The notes: generated from the sequence alone by a model not told the origin. A stretch of 64,000 nt of DNA from Undibacterium hunanense (GCF_014284335.1 NZ_JACOGF010000008.1:62001-126000), one strand, 5' to 3'. Positions 7,566 to 17,543 are shown, counted from the stretch's first letter. Numbers and translations are program-made.

Positions 7566-9284
7566 TTACGCCATCAGGCGCAACACGGGATAACGCCGCC
7601 ATTCAGGTTCATGGAAGCGCTGGCAACGTTGAAAAATAAAATCCAGCACCGCTTCCTGTTTGTCGAGCAAGGCAGGGTTGGCTAGTTTCCACTCTTCAAA
7701 TGCCTGTTTTACCTCGGGTTCGGTGGCAAGAATCTCGCTGGCAGTGTCTTCAAATACATAGTCAGAATAAGCTTCCTTCTTTTCCAGCACACTGTTGAAA
7801 AATCCCCAGCGGAAGAAACTGTCATGCGCCTGCGGTTCCAGGGTTTCGACTATGTAACGGGCTTTGTCCTGATCCAGTGGCACCACATAATCACCTGCAT
7901 ACGCTGCCATATTCAGTGACACTGCCTGCAATTGCACGTCATCATGGAACAGATGGCCTTCATAGGCATGAGGGCGTGATGTAACAGAAAGTATCTGGTA
8001 CACCTCGGCCTGCAGGCTGCTATCTTCTTCCAGTCTGTGCATCTGCACGCCATTCCATTGCAGTCGTTCGATCACGGCACGCCAAGCTTGCGGTATCAGA
8101 TAGGCTTTTGCCTGCTGCACTCGGATGTCGGCAACGAAACGGTCATAATAGGCTATCGGTTTTTCCCAGGGCTGGCTGCGGTCATACGCCAGACGCTGGT
8201 AATTACCTAATATACTGGGTGTATATACGGCCTTGTAACCCTTGAATAAAAATTGCGAAGGCTGGTTGTGATCGATCACCCAGTGGACCGCCACCTGTTG
8301 CGGCTGGCTGGCAGCCTGACGCGCCTTCGCGCGCAGGTCCTGTATCTGCGCTGCATTGGCGACAGTAAAGGACAGCACGCTTTCCACCAGTGCACGCATG
8401 GATGCATAACGGTCGGCAAAGGGTTTCAGCATATGGGTTTCTGGCATGAAACTGATGGTGTGATGCAGAGCGGCATAGCCGGTCGAAAAGCGCGGTGTTT
8501 CCAGGAAATCTTCTATGCCATGATCTGGGCTGTCCTTGACCGGATTCACATACGGGCACGTGGGCCAGCCACGCTGTTGCATGTCGGCATAAATGGCTGG
8601 CAGCATGGTATCGCGCAAGAATGGCCCCAAACCATAGCCCAGCTTGTCGGCCTGGGTTTGTATCAGGGTCATGGTGTAATGATAGTCGGCACCATTCGAG
8701 GTATGGGTATCGACCATGACATCCGGACTCCATTCACTGAAGAAGCGGTTGAATACCTGGGCGTTTTCACTATCGCATTTGATGAAATCACGGTTCAGAT
8801 CCAGGTGCAGACTATTGCCGCGAAAGCCGAATTGTTCCGGCCCATCCTGGTTCACTCGGGATGTATTCTGGCGATTCAGACTGCCATCGACGTTATATAC
8901 CGGCACAAACAGAAAAACTGTCTGCCCCAGTGCTGCCAGGCGTTCTGGCTGGGTGCAAAAATCACGCACCAGAGCCATGCAGGCATCAATGCCTTCCGGT
9001 TCGCCCGGATGGATGCCATTGTTATTGAAAAACACCGAACGCTGTTGCTGCCGGATATGCTCACGGTCAAACACCCCGTCGGCAGTCACCACACCGGCAT
9101 GAATGGGACGGCCGCTATCCGATACCCCGATTTGCGAAAACTGCAGCACAGCAGGAAACTGCGCCGCCAGACCTTGATAAAACGCGATGCAGTCTTCCCA
9201 GCTTGTGGTCTGGTTTCGGTTGCCGGCTTCATAGGGTGTAAGAAAACTGGCAGGACTACTGGCATTCACTGACGGAGATGACAT
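7566..9284 (-). CDS. M14-family zinc carboxypeptidase-like metallopeptidase
   Basis: The 572-residue protein has the M14 zinc motif HPGE (H92, E95), then LDLNRDF near 161-167 and DTHTSNG with the third zinc ligand H194. The N-terminal 270 residues are the peptidase domain; the remaining 300 are a family-specific extension. No signal peptide is evident, so a cytoplasmic location is likely. It may act on peptides or amino-acid conjugates; the substrate is unknown. It is divergent from the lyase gene that starts at 9411. Confidence 0.88.
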   Translation of the reverse strand: MSSPSVNASSPASFLTPYEAGNRNQTTSWEDCIAFYQGLAAQFPAVLQFSQIGVSDSGRPIHAGVVTADGVFDREHIRQQQRSVFFNNNGIHPGEPEGIDACMALVRDFCTQPERLAALGQTVFLFVPVYNVDGSLNRQNTSRVNQDGPEQFGFRGNSLHLDLNRDFIKCDSENAQVFNRFFSEWSPDVMVDTHTSNGADYHYTMTLIQTQADKLGYGLGPFLRDTMLPAIYADMQQRGWPTCPYVNPVKDSPDHGIEDFLETPRFSTGYAALHHTISFMPETHMLKPFADRYASMRALVESVLSFTVANAAQIQDLRAKARQAASQPQQVAVHWVIDHNQPSQFLFKGYKAVYTPSILGNYQRLAYDRSQPWEKPIAYYDRFVADIRVQQAKAYLIPQAWRAVIERLQWNGVQMHRLEEDSSLQAEVYQILSVTSRPHAYEGHLFHDDVQLQAVSLNMAAYAGDYVVPLDQDKARYIVETLEPQAHDSFFRWGFFNSVLEKKEAYSDYVFEDTASEILATEPEVKQAFEEWKLANPALLDKQEAVLDFIFQRCQRFHEPEWRRYPVLRLMA

Positions 9285-9410
9285 AGGTTCGATAAACTCT
9301 TAAATAGTTGATGCGCGAGATTTTATCTCACAAGTAGGCTAACTGGCATGGCATACTCATGTTGGATTGAAACAATTTGCATCATGTAATGGATTGCCGG
9401 AGAACCCACC

Positions 9411-10511
9411 TTGACCGACGCCGATATTCTGGCCCTGCGCCTGCGCTGCCACACCACACTTCCGGGCCACCAGAACCTGAGCCCGGCCCAGACTTTTGCC
9501 CGCATGGCCGCCTGGTGCGAGCAGCATCAGGTGCAGCACGACACCTATGGCGAAGGTGAACTGGTGCAGGCATTTGAACAAAAAGTCGCTGCCCTGCTGG
9601 GTATGGAAGCGGGCCTGTTCTGCATGACCGGCACCATGACCCAGGTCACTGCCTTGAGATTGGCCTGTGAAGAAAGAGGCAGTGACCTGGTCGCCCTGCA
9701 TGCAAGTTCACATATCCTGGTCCATGAAAAAAGCAATTACCAGTTGCTACAGCATTTCAACGCACTACAGATCGGCAACCCGCATCGCCCCTGGTTACTG
9801 AAAGATTTGCAGGCCGTGCCGGAAAAACTGGCCGCTGCTCAGTATGAATTGCCGATGCGCGAAATCGGTGGGCAATTACCACCGTGGGAAGAACTCGAAG
9901 CCATCAAGGCCTGGTGCCGTGAAGCCGATGTCCACTTACATATGGATGGTGCCCGTCTGTGGGAAGCAGCCGCCGGATACGGACGCAGCCTGGCCGATGT
10001 TGCCCGTGGGTTCGAGACTGCCTATGTCTCCTTTTACAAAGGCATAGGCGGGCTGGGCGGTGCGATGTTACTGGGCAATGTCGAATTCATCGCCAAGGCA
10101 AAAGTGTGGATGCACAGGCAAGGCGGCAGCATCTTCCGGCGCAGCCCCTATGTGGTGTCGGCAGCCATGCAGTTTGACGACAGGCTGGCCGCCCTGCCCG
10201 CCTGCTTTGCCCGTACACAATGGCTGTTTGAAACCCTGCGCGACTACCCTGTATTCAAGACCAATCCAGCAGTACCACAATGCAATATGCTACACCTGTA
10301 CCTGCCGGTGGACAGAGATACTGCCATCACCATCCGCAACCGCATTGCGCAAGAACACGGAATATGGCTGTTCAATAACGCCGTCCACACGGCCTTGCCA
10401 GGGCAATGCATGTTTGAATGGTATGCAGGCGACAATTTACTGACCATTGATGATGCTGCGGTCAGAAATGCCTTGACCCTGCTGGCGGACGCATTGACAG
10501 CCGCTGCCTGA
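9411..10511 (+). CDS. PLP-dependent threonine aldolase / beta-eliminating lyase family protein
   Basis: The 366-residue protein is of the fold-type I family that includes low-specificity L-threonine aldolase, which cleaves threonine to glycine and acetaldehyde. Visible features are GLFCMTGTMTQVTAL for cofactor phosphate binding, HMDGARLWEA with the PLP-contacting Asp, and FYKGIGGLGGAML with the presumed Schiff-base Lys. The start codon is TTG at 9411 behind GGAGAA; no in-frame ATG near it fits better. The actual substrate could be another beta-hydroxy amino acid. A weak hairpin (AAAACCagcGGTTTT) follows the stop. Confidence 0.85.
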   Translation: MTDADILALRLRCHTTLPGHQNLSPAQTFARMAAWCEQHQVQHDTYGEGELVQAFEQKVAALLGMEAGLFCMTGTMTQVTALRLACEERGSDLVALHASSHILVHEKSNYQLLQHFNALQIGNPHRPWLLKDLQAVPEKLAAAQYELPMREIGGQLPPWEELEAIKAWCREADVHLHMDGARLWEAAAGYGRSLADVARGFETAYVSFYKGIGGLGGAMLLGNVEFIAKAKVWMHRQGGSIFRRSPYVVSAAMQFDDRLAALPACFARTQWLFETLRDYPVFKTNPAVPQCNMLHLYLPVDRDTAITIRNRIAQEHGIWLFNNAVHTALPGQCMFEWYAGDNLLTIDDAAVRNALTLLADALTAAA

Positions 10512-10692
10512 AAAACCAGCGGTTTTATCTCTTTCCACCATGTTCTGGCAGGGCCTGGCTGCTATGTTAGTCATCGCACATACAGGACTTTAATTCTTCA
10601 TTAATCTTCTATTCATTGTTTCATGTTTTTTTTAAACGTGAATGCGCATCAAGGCAAATTGCCTGCGTGCATTCACAAATGGAGGAAGAAAA

Positions 10693-11133
10693 ATGGTTAA
10701 TTTAATCAACCTGAAATCAGACAAGTTCAAGTATGACCCGAATCATTTGTTTGATACCCTGATCAAACGTCTGCATTTAAAAAACGATGCGGCCTTGTCC
10801 CGCTTACTCGATGTAGCACCACCGGTGATCAGTAAAATCCGTCATCATCGCCTGCCTATAGGTGCATCGCTGATGATCAGCATGCATGAAGCCAGTGGCC
10901 TCAGCATCAAGGAACTGCGCGCCCTGATGGGTGACAAGAGAGAAAATTTCCGGATTACTGATCTGCAACTGAAACCGATACTGGCAAACAGGTCTTCGGC
11001 CAGTACGGAACGTGCTACATCTGCAGCATCTGCAAATACGGAACATGCGGCAAATGCAAAACGTAGCTCATCGACGAATACGGAGCGCCCTGCATCGTCA
11101 AATACCAAACGTGCTCTCAGCCATCAGTATTGA
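10693..11133 (+). CDS. Helix-turn-helix DNA-binding protein with low-complexity tail
   Basis: The 146-residue protein starts at the ATG at 10693 behind a strong GGAGGAAG site. Residues about 20-80 contain a Cro/XRE-like helix-turn-helix (NDAALSRLLDVAPPVISKIR), and similar short regulators are common in Oxalobacteraceae. Residues about 97-146 are a degenerate Ser/Thr/Asn/Arg repeat (NTEH, NTER, NTKR variants). Its 3' end overlaps the 3' end of the convergent histidine-kinase gene by 17 bp. The target is unknown. Confidence 0.78.
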   Translation: MVNLINLKSDKFKYDPNHLFDTLIKRLHLKNDAALSRLLDVAPPVISKIRHHRLPIGASLMISMHEASGLSIKELRALMGDKRENFRITDLQLKPILANRSSASTERATSAASANTEHAANAKRSSSTNTERPASSNTKRALSHQY

Positions 11134-12559
11134 TCAAGTTCTGGGCAAATCTGGGAAAAACCAGCGTCAGTCGTGCACCCGGAAATTCACTGCGCGCCTC
11201 GCCATTGTCTATCCGGACATGGCCACCGTGCAGTTCGATAATGGTTTTGATGATGACCGACCCCAAGCCCAAAGAAATGCCGGATTGCCTGCTTGGTAAG
11301 CCGGCAAACATCAGACGTGTATCACGCCTTTGTCCAAAACGGGAAATGCCGTCACTGGAAATGCCAGGGCCATCGTCTTCCACCACCAGTTCCAGCGTAT
11401 CGGCAAGCACCTGTAGCCGTATGCGTACCCGACTTTGTGCATAGCTGGCCGCATTGTCAAACACATTGCGCAACAGTCTGGCAATGAGATAGGTGTCGCC
11501 ATTGATATGGCCGTTCTGCGCGCAAGATGCGTCAATCTGCAATTCGAAAGCGATCGGTTGCCCGGTCTGCTGCTGGTTATGGACGGAATGCCCGGTTTCG
11601 GCTTTCAGCAAGTCGCACAGATCCAGACTGGTGGCCTGATTCCGGTACCGTGGTTCATCAATATTGGCGATAAAGAACAGGTCATCGATCAAGCGGGTGA
11701 AATAATCCAGCTCGCTGTTGACGACGTTGAAAAATTCCTGACGTTCCTGCAGTTCCATATCATCGCCATGCACGGTCAGCGTATCAATCGCGGTGCGCAG
11801 GCTGGTCAGTGGCGTGCGCAAATCATGTCCCAGTTCCTGCAATAATTCACGCCGTTTTTTTTCGATTGCCTGCAATTGCGTGACCAGCCGCTGTATTTCA
11901 TCACCCATGGCATTAAAATGTTGCATCAGGCCGCCTATGGCATCCAGTCGGCCCGATGTAAACCGCGCTGTCAGATCACCCGCTTCCATGTTTTGTATGA
12001 CACGCCGCGCTTCGGCAGAACGACCACGCAAGTACAAAGTCAGCAATAACAGGCCCAGCAGAATAGCGGCGATCAGGGTTATCACAAACAATACGCCCAT
12101 CATCAGAAAAGCACCCCGCGCCGGGGTGCCGGGATTGTTTACCAGCAGGTAGACCGGCTCTGACGACTGCAGCCGCACGATGGCAGACGCAGCGCTGCCA
12201 GAAAAGAAACGCCCGCGCGCCACCACTTCATGGATGGCGTCAGGCTTTTTACGTTCCAGCAGGCTGGCGGGCGGTTTTTCACCCTTGACACTACTGGCAA
12301 GCACCTGATTGTCGGCATTGACGACCCACATTTCCAGCGCGATGGCCGGTGATTCGCTACGATAAGTCTGCACCCTGTGCAAGCCTTCGGCATAGTCATT
12401 CCCTTCGACGATGCGGGCGATGAACAGATACATACTGCGCTGCACTTCGTCACCGGGTCGCGTCGTCACTTCCCGGATCATCCACAGATACACCAGACTC
12501 AGCAGCACAGAAAAAAATACACTGATCACCAGAAAACGTAACCACAGGGGACGACTCAT
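11117..12559 (-). CDS. Two-component sensor histidine kinase
   Basis: The 480-residue membrane kinase has a membrane helix at about 8-28, a periplasmic sensor (about 30-150), a second helix (about 152-178), HAMP, a HisKA domain with phospho-acceptor H245 in LGHDLRTP, and an ATPase domain with DDGPGIS and GLGSVIIK. Its ATG overlaps the stop of the response-regulator gene by four bases, so the pair is translationally coupled. The stimulus is unknown. The neighbouring divergent serine-hydrolase lipoprotein is a possible target, by position only. Confidence 0.94.
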   Translation of the reverse strand: MSRPLWLRFLVISVFFSVLLSLVYLWMIREVTTRPGDEVQRSMYLFIARIVEGNDYAEGLHRVQTYRSESPAIALEMWVVNADNQVLASSVKGEKPPASLLERKKPDAIHEVVARGRFFSGSAASAIVRLQSSEPVYLLVNNPGTPARGAFLMMGVLFVITLIAAILLGLLLLTLYLRGRSAEARRVIQNMEAGDLTARFTSGRLDAIGGLMQHFNAMGDEIQRLVTQLQAIEKKRRELLQELGHDLRTPLTSLRTAIDTLTVHGDDMELQERQEFFNVVNSELDYFTRLIDDLFFIANIDEPRYRNQATSLDLCDLLKAETGHSVHNQQQTGQPIAFELQIDASCAQNGHINGDTYLIARLLRNVFDNAASYAQSRVRIRLQVLADTLELVVEDDGPGISSDGISRFGQRRDTRLMFAGLPSRQSGISLGLGSVIIKTIIELHGGHVRIDNGEARSEFPGARLTLVFPRFAQNLINTDG

Positions 12560-13290
12560 GCAGACTCCAGTTTATAACCCACGCCATAAATGGCGACGAT
12601 GCGCTCTACAGCACTGGCATCTTTCAATTTGCGCCGCAAATGACTGAGATGCGAATCGATGGTGCGATCATAAATGACATTGCTGTCTTCAAACTGATTC
12701 AGTATCTGTTCACGGGTAATGGCGTCACCATTGGCCCGCACCAACAGCATCAGTACCTCATATTCTTTCTTGCCCAGTTGCAGTGGTGTATCGCCCACAC
12801 TGACAGTGCGACGCTGGCTATCCATCCGGATGGCGCCATAGCTAATCACAGGACGGCCTGCGGTTTCCGACTGGCGCTGGCCCAGCAGACGCCGCATACG
12901 GGCGCTGAGTTCACGCAGACCGCAGGGCTTGCGTATGTAGTCATCCGCCCCGCCCTCTATGCTGGCGACTACAGCGCTTTCATCGGCCCTGGCAGACAGC
13001 ATCAATATCGGGGTGGCAGGATGCAGTACCCGCAATTGCCGGCACAGGCTAATGCCGTCACCGTCGGGCAAGCCGACATCCAGCAAGATCAGATCAAATG
13101 TCTGTTGTTGCAGCAGTTGCATGGCCGCAGCCACGCTGGCAGCATGACTGAGCGCAAAACCTTCGTAACGCAGACCCATGCTCAAGGTGCGGGCGATCAT
13201 GGGATCGTCTTCGACCAGAAGAACAGAATGGACAGGAATTGCAGGATGCATGGATGGAGAAACAAGTAGTAACAATTTAATGGCCTTCAT
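12556..13290 (-). CDS. OmpR-family response regulator
   Basis: The receiver domain has the acidic pair in LLVEDDP, the phospho-Asp in LLDVGLPDGDG (D71 from the 13290 start) and a Lys in IRKPCG. It is followed by an OmpR-type winged helix (LGKKEYEVLMLLV). The start at 13290 adds about 13 hydrophobic residues; an ATG at 13251 gives the usual N-terminus. Neither has a clear ribosome-binding site, and I find 13251 at least as likely. It is the partner of the kinase encoded immediately downstream. Confidence 0.93.
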   Translation of the reverse strand: MKAIKLLLLVSPSMHPAIPVHSVLLVEDDPMIARTLSMGLRYEGFALSHAASVAAAMQLLQQQTFDLILLDVGLPDGDGISLCRQLRVLHPATPILMLSARADESAVVASIEGGADDYIRKPCGLRELSARMRRLLGQRQSETAGRPVISYGAIRMDSQRRTVSVGDTPLQLGKKEYEVLMLLVRANGDAITREQILNQFEDSNVIYDRTIDSHLSHLRRKLKDASAVERIVAIYGVGYKLESA

Positions 13291-13397
13291 TTTGCCATAG
13301 CACGGGTAAGCGGGCCTGCTTCCATCAAAATTACAGAATTGATGACTACAGTCAGAACAAGATGTAAACCGCGTTTTTGTCCTTACTGGAGATGATC

Positions 13398-14519
13398 ATG
13401 TCTTATCCTTCTGTTTCTTCGCTGTTGATGGTCTCCACCATGGCAACTGCCAGCAGCCTGCTGAGTGCCTGCGGCGGATCTGGCAGCACAGATGCCGCCG
13501 CACCACCGGCAGCGTCCGCCACGGCTAACACTACTGGCACAACCACCGGCACAACTACTGGCACAACAACGGGCAGCGTTACCCCCCGCATTGCCGCTGC
13601 AATTGCCGCCGCCAAAACAGCCGCCGGCACCGACCCGCTGTGCAGTGTAGACAAGCTTGGTGATTTTTACTGGGAAATTGGTAACGCCACCGACAGCACA
13701 CCTGCAGTGTCCGGCGCGCAGGGTGCAGGCAGCGTGACGGCAACGACGTATTTCAACATTGCGTCTGCATCGAAGTGGATATTTGGTGCCTATGTATTGG
13801 AAAAGAAAGGCATAGACCAGGTACGCAGCAGTACCTCACTCAGCAATGGCTTGCGTTTCATGTCAGGCTATACCGGTTTTGATGAAGAAGCCTGCGTCGG
13901 CAAACTCAGCATCAATGGCTGCTTTATCGCCGGCATGGACGGTACCAGCGGCAAGACCAGCCAGCCCGACGCGACGACTATAAACCTGTTTGATTATGAC
14001 AGCGGACATGACCAGAAACTGGCCAGCGTAGACCTGGGCCTGGGCAACTTCACTGCCGCCCAGCTTGATACCGAATACCAAAACACCCTGGGTCTGAGCA
14101 AGGGTTTCAACATGGCGCCGCTAGACCCTTTGATGGCGGGTGGCATGCTGGGTACTGCCACTGACTATTCCCTGTTCCTGAAAAAAATCATGAAGCAGGA
14201 ACTCGAAATCGGTCGCTACCTGGGTGACCAGGCAGTGTGCGCACTGGCAGCAGCCTGTCCGGGCAAGGTCGTGTATTCACCCATACAATTGCTGAACGAA
14301 CCCTGGACATATTCGTACAATCACTGGGTAGAATCGGAACAGGGCAAAGGCAGCATCGACGCCTATTCCAGCCCTGGAAAATGGGGTTTTTACCCCTGGG
14401 TTTCACCCGACAGAAAATACTACGGCATCCTGTCGCGCCATGACAGGTCAACCGGTGCCTATGTCGCCTCAGTCAAATGCGGGCGGCAGATACGCAAGGC
14501 TTTCATGAATGCGCTGTAA
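13398..14519 (+). CDS. Beta-lactamase/PBP-fold serine hydrolase lipoprotein
   Basis: The product is a lipoprotein of 373 residues with lipobox LLSAC followed by a Gly/Ala/Thr linker containing several GTTT repeats. The catalytic domain has an SxxK motif in NIASASKWIFGAY and resembles class C beta-lactamase/PBP-like hydrolases. I chose the ATG at 13398 behind GGAG; TTG at 13377 and ATG at 13392 are in frame. The second and third active-site motifs (YxN, KTG-like) are not obvious, so activity and substrate are uncertain. It is transcribed divergently from the two-component system. Confidence 0.72.
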   Translation: MSYPSVSSLLMVSTMATASSLLSACGGSGSTDAAAPPAASATANTTGTTTGTTTGTTTGSVTPRIAAAIAAAKTAAGTDPLCSVDKLGDFYWEIGNATDSTPAVSGAQGAGSVTATTYFNIASASKWIFGAYVLEKKGIDQVRSSTSLSNGLRFMSGYTGFDEEACVGKLSINGCFIAGMDGTSGKTSQPDATTINLFDYDSGHDQKLASVDLGLGNFTAAQLDTEYQNTLGLSKGFNMAPLDPLMAGGMLGTATDYSLFLKKIMKQELEIGRYLGDQAVCALAAACPGKVVYSPIQLLNEPWTYSYNHWVESEQGKGSIDAYSSPGKWGFYPWVSPDRKYYGILSRHDRSTGAYVASVKCGRQIRKAFMNAL

Positions 14520-14531
14520 TTGCTGTTATCG

Positions 14532-14999
14532 CTAGCGCACTGCCACCGGAACGGCAACAAATTGCCGTTCCGCATAGGCGGTCAGGGCGACGATGCGCTT
14601 TTCTGTTTCAAGCTTGAACTTCAGGCACAGTATGGGCGTCAAAATCCATGACAGCCAGCGTGGCCTGGCGGTGATATTGTACGAGAAGCGCACACGGGTA
14701 AGCTCATCCGACAGTGCCTTGAAGTGCCAGCCACCGGCAAACTGATCGAAGATATACGGCCCGCTGATCATCTTGACGGCTGCCACTTCACTGGGCTTGT
14801 AAGATACGTATTCAATATCCATGGACAAGCCATTGCCCCCCATGCCGCGCGCCTGTGCACCTACTGCCGCCTGCGTAGCATTGATCAGATAGGCCTCACT
14901 GGTCAGCGTATCCCATGCAGCCCTGAGGGTGTAATCCTGCGTCAGGTCGAACAGATATTTGGCACTGGCATGCACTTCAAATTCATGTTTGATCAGCAT
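14532..14999 (-). CDS. SRPBCC (START-like) family protein
   Basis: The 155-residue protein opens with the typical first strand of polyketide-cyclase/START-like proteins (MLIKHEFEVHASAKYLFDLT). It continues with alternating strands and ends with the long C-terminal helix (LKFKLETEKRIVALTAYAER). Such proteins bind hydrophobic ligands in a cavity; the ligand is unknown. The gene is convergent with the serine-hydrolase lipoprotein and 61 bp from the AraC gene. Confidence 0.8.
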   Translation of the reverse strand: MLIKHEFEVHASAKYLFDLTQDYTLRAAWDTLTSEAYLINATQAAVGAQARGMGGNGLSMDIEYVSYKPSEVAAVKMISGPYIFDQFAGGWHFKALSDELTRVRFSYNITARPRWLSWILTPILCLKFKLETEKRIVALTAYAERQFVAVPVAVR

Positions 15000-15060
15000 A
15001 ATTTTTGCGTAATGATTTTGAGGTTGATAAATTTTTCTGATAAATTTTTCTGATTAATTT

Positions 15061-15852
15061 TTATGTATTCTCTGGCGAGAATTGACTTGGTGGCACACCA
15101 AAATGGCGCTTGAACATGGCGATGAAAGCACTCAGGCTATCGTAGCCCAGTTCCAGTGCAATGGCAGTCACGGCAGTCCCCGCAGCCAGTAACTCCAGCG
15201 CCAGCATCAGTCTGGCGCGCTGGCGCCAGTCAGAAAAACTCATGCCTGTTTCGTCTAAAAAATGCCGGGTCATGCTACGCGGCGCGATACCGGCCCATGT
15301 TGCCCACTCTTGCATGGACCGCGGGTCACCTGGGGTTTCCAGCAAGGCGCTGGCGACTTTCAAAAGGCGGCGGTCAGTTGGCATGGCCAGCACAAAATCC
15401 CGCTGCGGCAAACCGGCAGTTTCATCAACGATGACGGCAAGTATGCGCTCTTGAGCTGGGCTCAAATGATCACTGACACTCCAACTGGCGGCCCGCAAAA
15501 CCGACTCACGCAATAAACCGGATACGGGAAACACCTGGGTCTCTACAGGCAGCGCCGCAGAATCGCTAAGGTAAGCGCTCCAGCCGTTAAACAAATGGCT
15601 GGTTCGTAAAGCATGACGATGAAATGGCGGCAACCAGATGGCGTACCCACTGGGCACCACCAGATGCTGTTGTTCAGTAGCGATAACCAGCACACCTGAC
15701 ATTGCCGCCAGCATTTGACCACGGGCGTGGCTATGCTCTGGCGTTGTCCGCGCTTGTCCGCTACTGGTGACAGCGTAGACAACAGCGCCACCGTCCGCAT
15801 TGGCGCGGGCAGTCTCAATCAAGGGTAGTGGCTTGGCCTCAGTGCGACACAT
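15061..15852 (-). CDS. AraC-family regulator with cupin N-terminus
   Basis: An N-terminal cupin-like ligand domain (PEHSHARGQMLAAMSGVL) is followed by a double helix-turn-helix of AraC type at the C-terminus (LELGYDSLSAFIAMFKRHFG). I start at the ATG at 15852, giving 263 residues; the frame is open to TTG at 15894. It is divergent from the small gene at 15930, which is the natural candidate target. The inducer is unknown. Confidence 0.88.
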   Translation of the reverse strand: MCRTEAKPLPLIETARANADGGAVVYAVTSSGQARTTPEHSHARGQMLAAMSGVLVIATEQQHLVVPSGYAIWLPPFHRHALRTSHLFNGWSAYLSDSAALPVETQVFPVSGLLRESVLRAASWSVSDHLSPAQERILAVIVDETAGLPQRDFVLAMPTDRRLLKVASALLETPGDPRSMQEWATWAGIAPRSMTRHFLDETGMSFSDWRQRARLMLALELLAAGTAVTAIALELGYDSLSAFIAMFKRHFGVPPSQFSPENT

Positions 15853-15929
15853 ACTGGCATTATATCGCAAGCGTCTCAGGCCCATGCGGCGCAAACTTCA
15901 GCTTCCATTATTCATCAACAAGGAAAAAC

Positions 15930-16199
15930 ATGAAAGCAGAAGACATACTCCCCGACGACATCAATATTGCCCACATCAATGGGCTGAGCATCAGAAAAGG
16001 CACGGTTGCCGCATTTTTGGTGAATGCCAAGACTTACCTGAACCTGGCAACACCCGCGCTTGAACGCGATACGGCACTATCATCCGCACTGGAGGCGCTG
16101 CCAGCCTTGCAGGCACTGGGTGTTTTTGATGTGTTCATCATTGCCGACCCAGCACTGCGGGAACTGATAGCAAAACACAGCCACCAGACAGTGCGCTGA
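15930..16199 (+). CDS. Small hypothetical protein
   Basis: This is an 89-residue protein from ATG 15930 behind AAGGA. The first 30 residues (DILPDDINIAHINGLSIRKG) suggest a small beta element, followed by an Ala/Leu-rich helical region. No signal peptide or known motif is visible. It is divergent from the AraC-type gene with about 77 bp between, so it may be under that regulator. Confidence 0.65.
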   Translation: MKAEDILPDDINIAHINGLSIRKGTVAAFLVNAKTYLNLATPALERDTALSSALEALPALQALGVFDVFIIADPALRELIAKHSHQTVR

Positions 16200-16250
16200 T
16201 TATCCGTGTCGTCAATGCGCCAGATCAATGCGTCAGATCAATGCATCTGA

Positions 16251-17543
16251 TCATGGACGACGCAAGGTTGCCAGCACGGCCTTGTCGATTTTGGCGGCCA
16301 CGCCGACGCTGCGTCCCGCCAGATTGGGAATACTGAAATGAATGGCGGTACCAAATAATTGCGCGCATTCAGACAGGCTGAGTCCATAATCCTGTTGCAG
16401 CCACTGTACCATGCCACTGGTGGCAACGCGCAGCGCATCGTCCAGCGAGCCAGCCTGGCCCAGCACCATGATCTGCGTTGGGGACTCTACCCGGGGTGAT
16501 GCGACGGATTTGCCTTTGATGACATCAACGCTAAATTCCACATCCATGGAGGTTTCCAGCGCATATTGTGAGGTCTCGCCATCGCCCTGCAAGGCGTGGG
16601 CGTCACCCAGGTAAAGCAAGGCACCCGGTTGCTGCACTGTCAGGTAGACGGTATTGCCTTCGACCACTTCATTAAAATCCATATTGCCGCCAAAACGGCC
16701 TGTGTCACCAGTAGAGATGGGCGGCGAGCCATTGCCGGGGGCGACTGCCAACCCACCCAGCATGGGGCGAACTGGCAGGCTCAGCATACGCAGATTTTCC
16801 GTCGGTTTTTCCGGGCTGGCCAGGCCGCGTTCACGGTCAAGTTTCCAGCGTATAGGCTTGCCAAGATTGCCGGCCTTGGCAGCCAGACCAGGGCCCATTG
16901 CCCTGCCGACGATGCTGTCCAGACTGTCGGCATAATCACGGTTCAGACGCAGGCGTTTCAGATGGATCACCAGGGTGTCACCCGGTTCGGCCGTAGCCAC
17001 ATAAAATGGCCCGGTCTGCGGATTGCCATACAGGGCTTTGGTCACACCATGTTCATCCACACCGCCAGAATCGATGGTCTTGGTATGTACCGAATCACCG
17101 GGCCAGACCGTCAACACCGGCAAGCGATGCGGGCTGAATTCATTCGAATAATCTTTGGGCTGGAAGTCATAGACCCGCGCTGGCCCTGCCGGGCGTTCAG
17201 GCAAGCGGCGGGCGCTGAAGGCATGGCTGGCCCTGGCCTGCGGATTATTCGTATCGGGAAAATCTGCCACGCCCTGTATCACATCCTGCGTCACTGTACC
17301 GTTGTAGGTGTAGCTGGCTTTGTCCTTGTCGGTCACGATAAAGCTGATACGGCCCACATTGCGGGTACCGGCCAGGCTGTCACCGTCAAGTTGACCGTTA
17401 ATGGCATTGCCTGCTGCTTTCAGGGTCATGGCCTGGTAAGAAATATTGCCCCAGCGATCAAGCTGCAACAGCCATTGTTCTTCACCTGCTGCACGAGCCA
17501 AACATGGAACAAGAAAGACCAAAAGTATCGCGTAGCGCAGCAT
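16251..17543 (-). CDS. Exported acetamidase/formamidase family protein
   Basis: The 430-residue protein starts with a signal peptide (LRYAILLVFLVPCLARA). The body has hallmarks of FmdA/AmdA amidohydrolases: VWPGDSVHTKTIDSGG, GPFYVATAEPGDTLVIHL, and GDTGRFGGNMDFNEV followed by LYLGDAHALQGDGE. These enzymes hydrolyse formamide or acetamide to the acid and ammonia; an exported version is less usual and its substrate is unknown. I use the ATG at 17543; ATG at 17558 is also possible. Confidence 0.87.
   Translation of the reverse strand: MLRYAILLVFLVPCLARAAGEEQWLLQLDRWGNISYQAMTLKAAGNAINGQLDGDSLAGTRNVGRISFIVTDKDKASYTYNGTVTQDVIQGVADFPDTNNPQARASHAFSARRLPERPAGPARVYDFQPKDYSNEFSPHRLPVLTVWPGDSVHTKTIDSGGVDEHGVTKALYGNPQTGPFYVATAEPGDTLVIHLKRLRLNRDYADSLDSIVGRAMGPGLAAKAGNLGKPIRWKLDRERGLASPEKPTENLRMLSLPVRPMLGGLAVAPGNGSPPISTGDTGRFGGNMDFNEVVEGNTVYLTVQQPGALLYLGDAHALQGDGETSQYALETSMDVEFSVDVIKGKSVASPRVESPTQIMVLGQAGSLDDALRVATSGMVQWLQQDYGLSLSECAQLFGTAIHFSIPNLAGRSVGVAAKIDKAVLATLRRP

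Noticed and set aside
8253-9272. A 339-codon open frame on the plus strand
   Set aside because: It is antisense to the well-supported M14 peptidase gene, has no family character, and arises from codon bias of the real gene.
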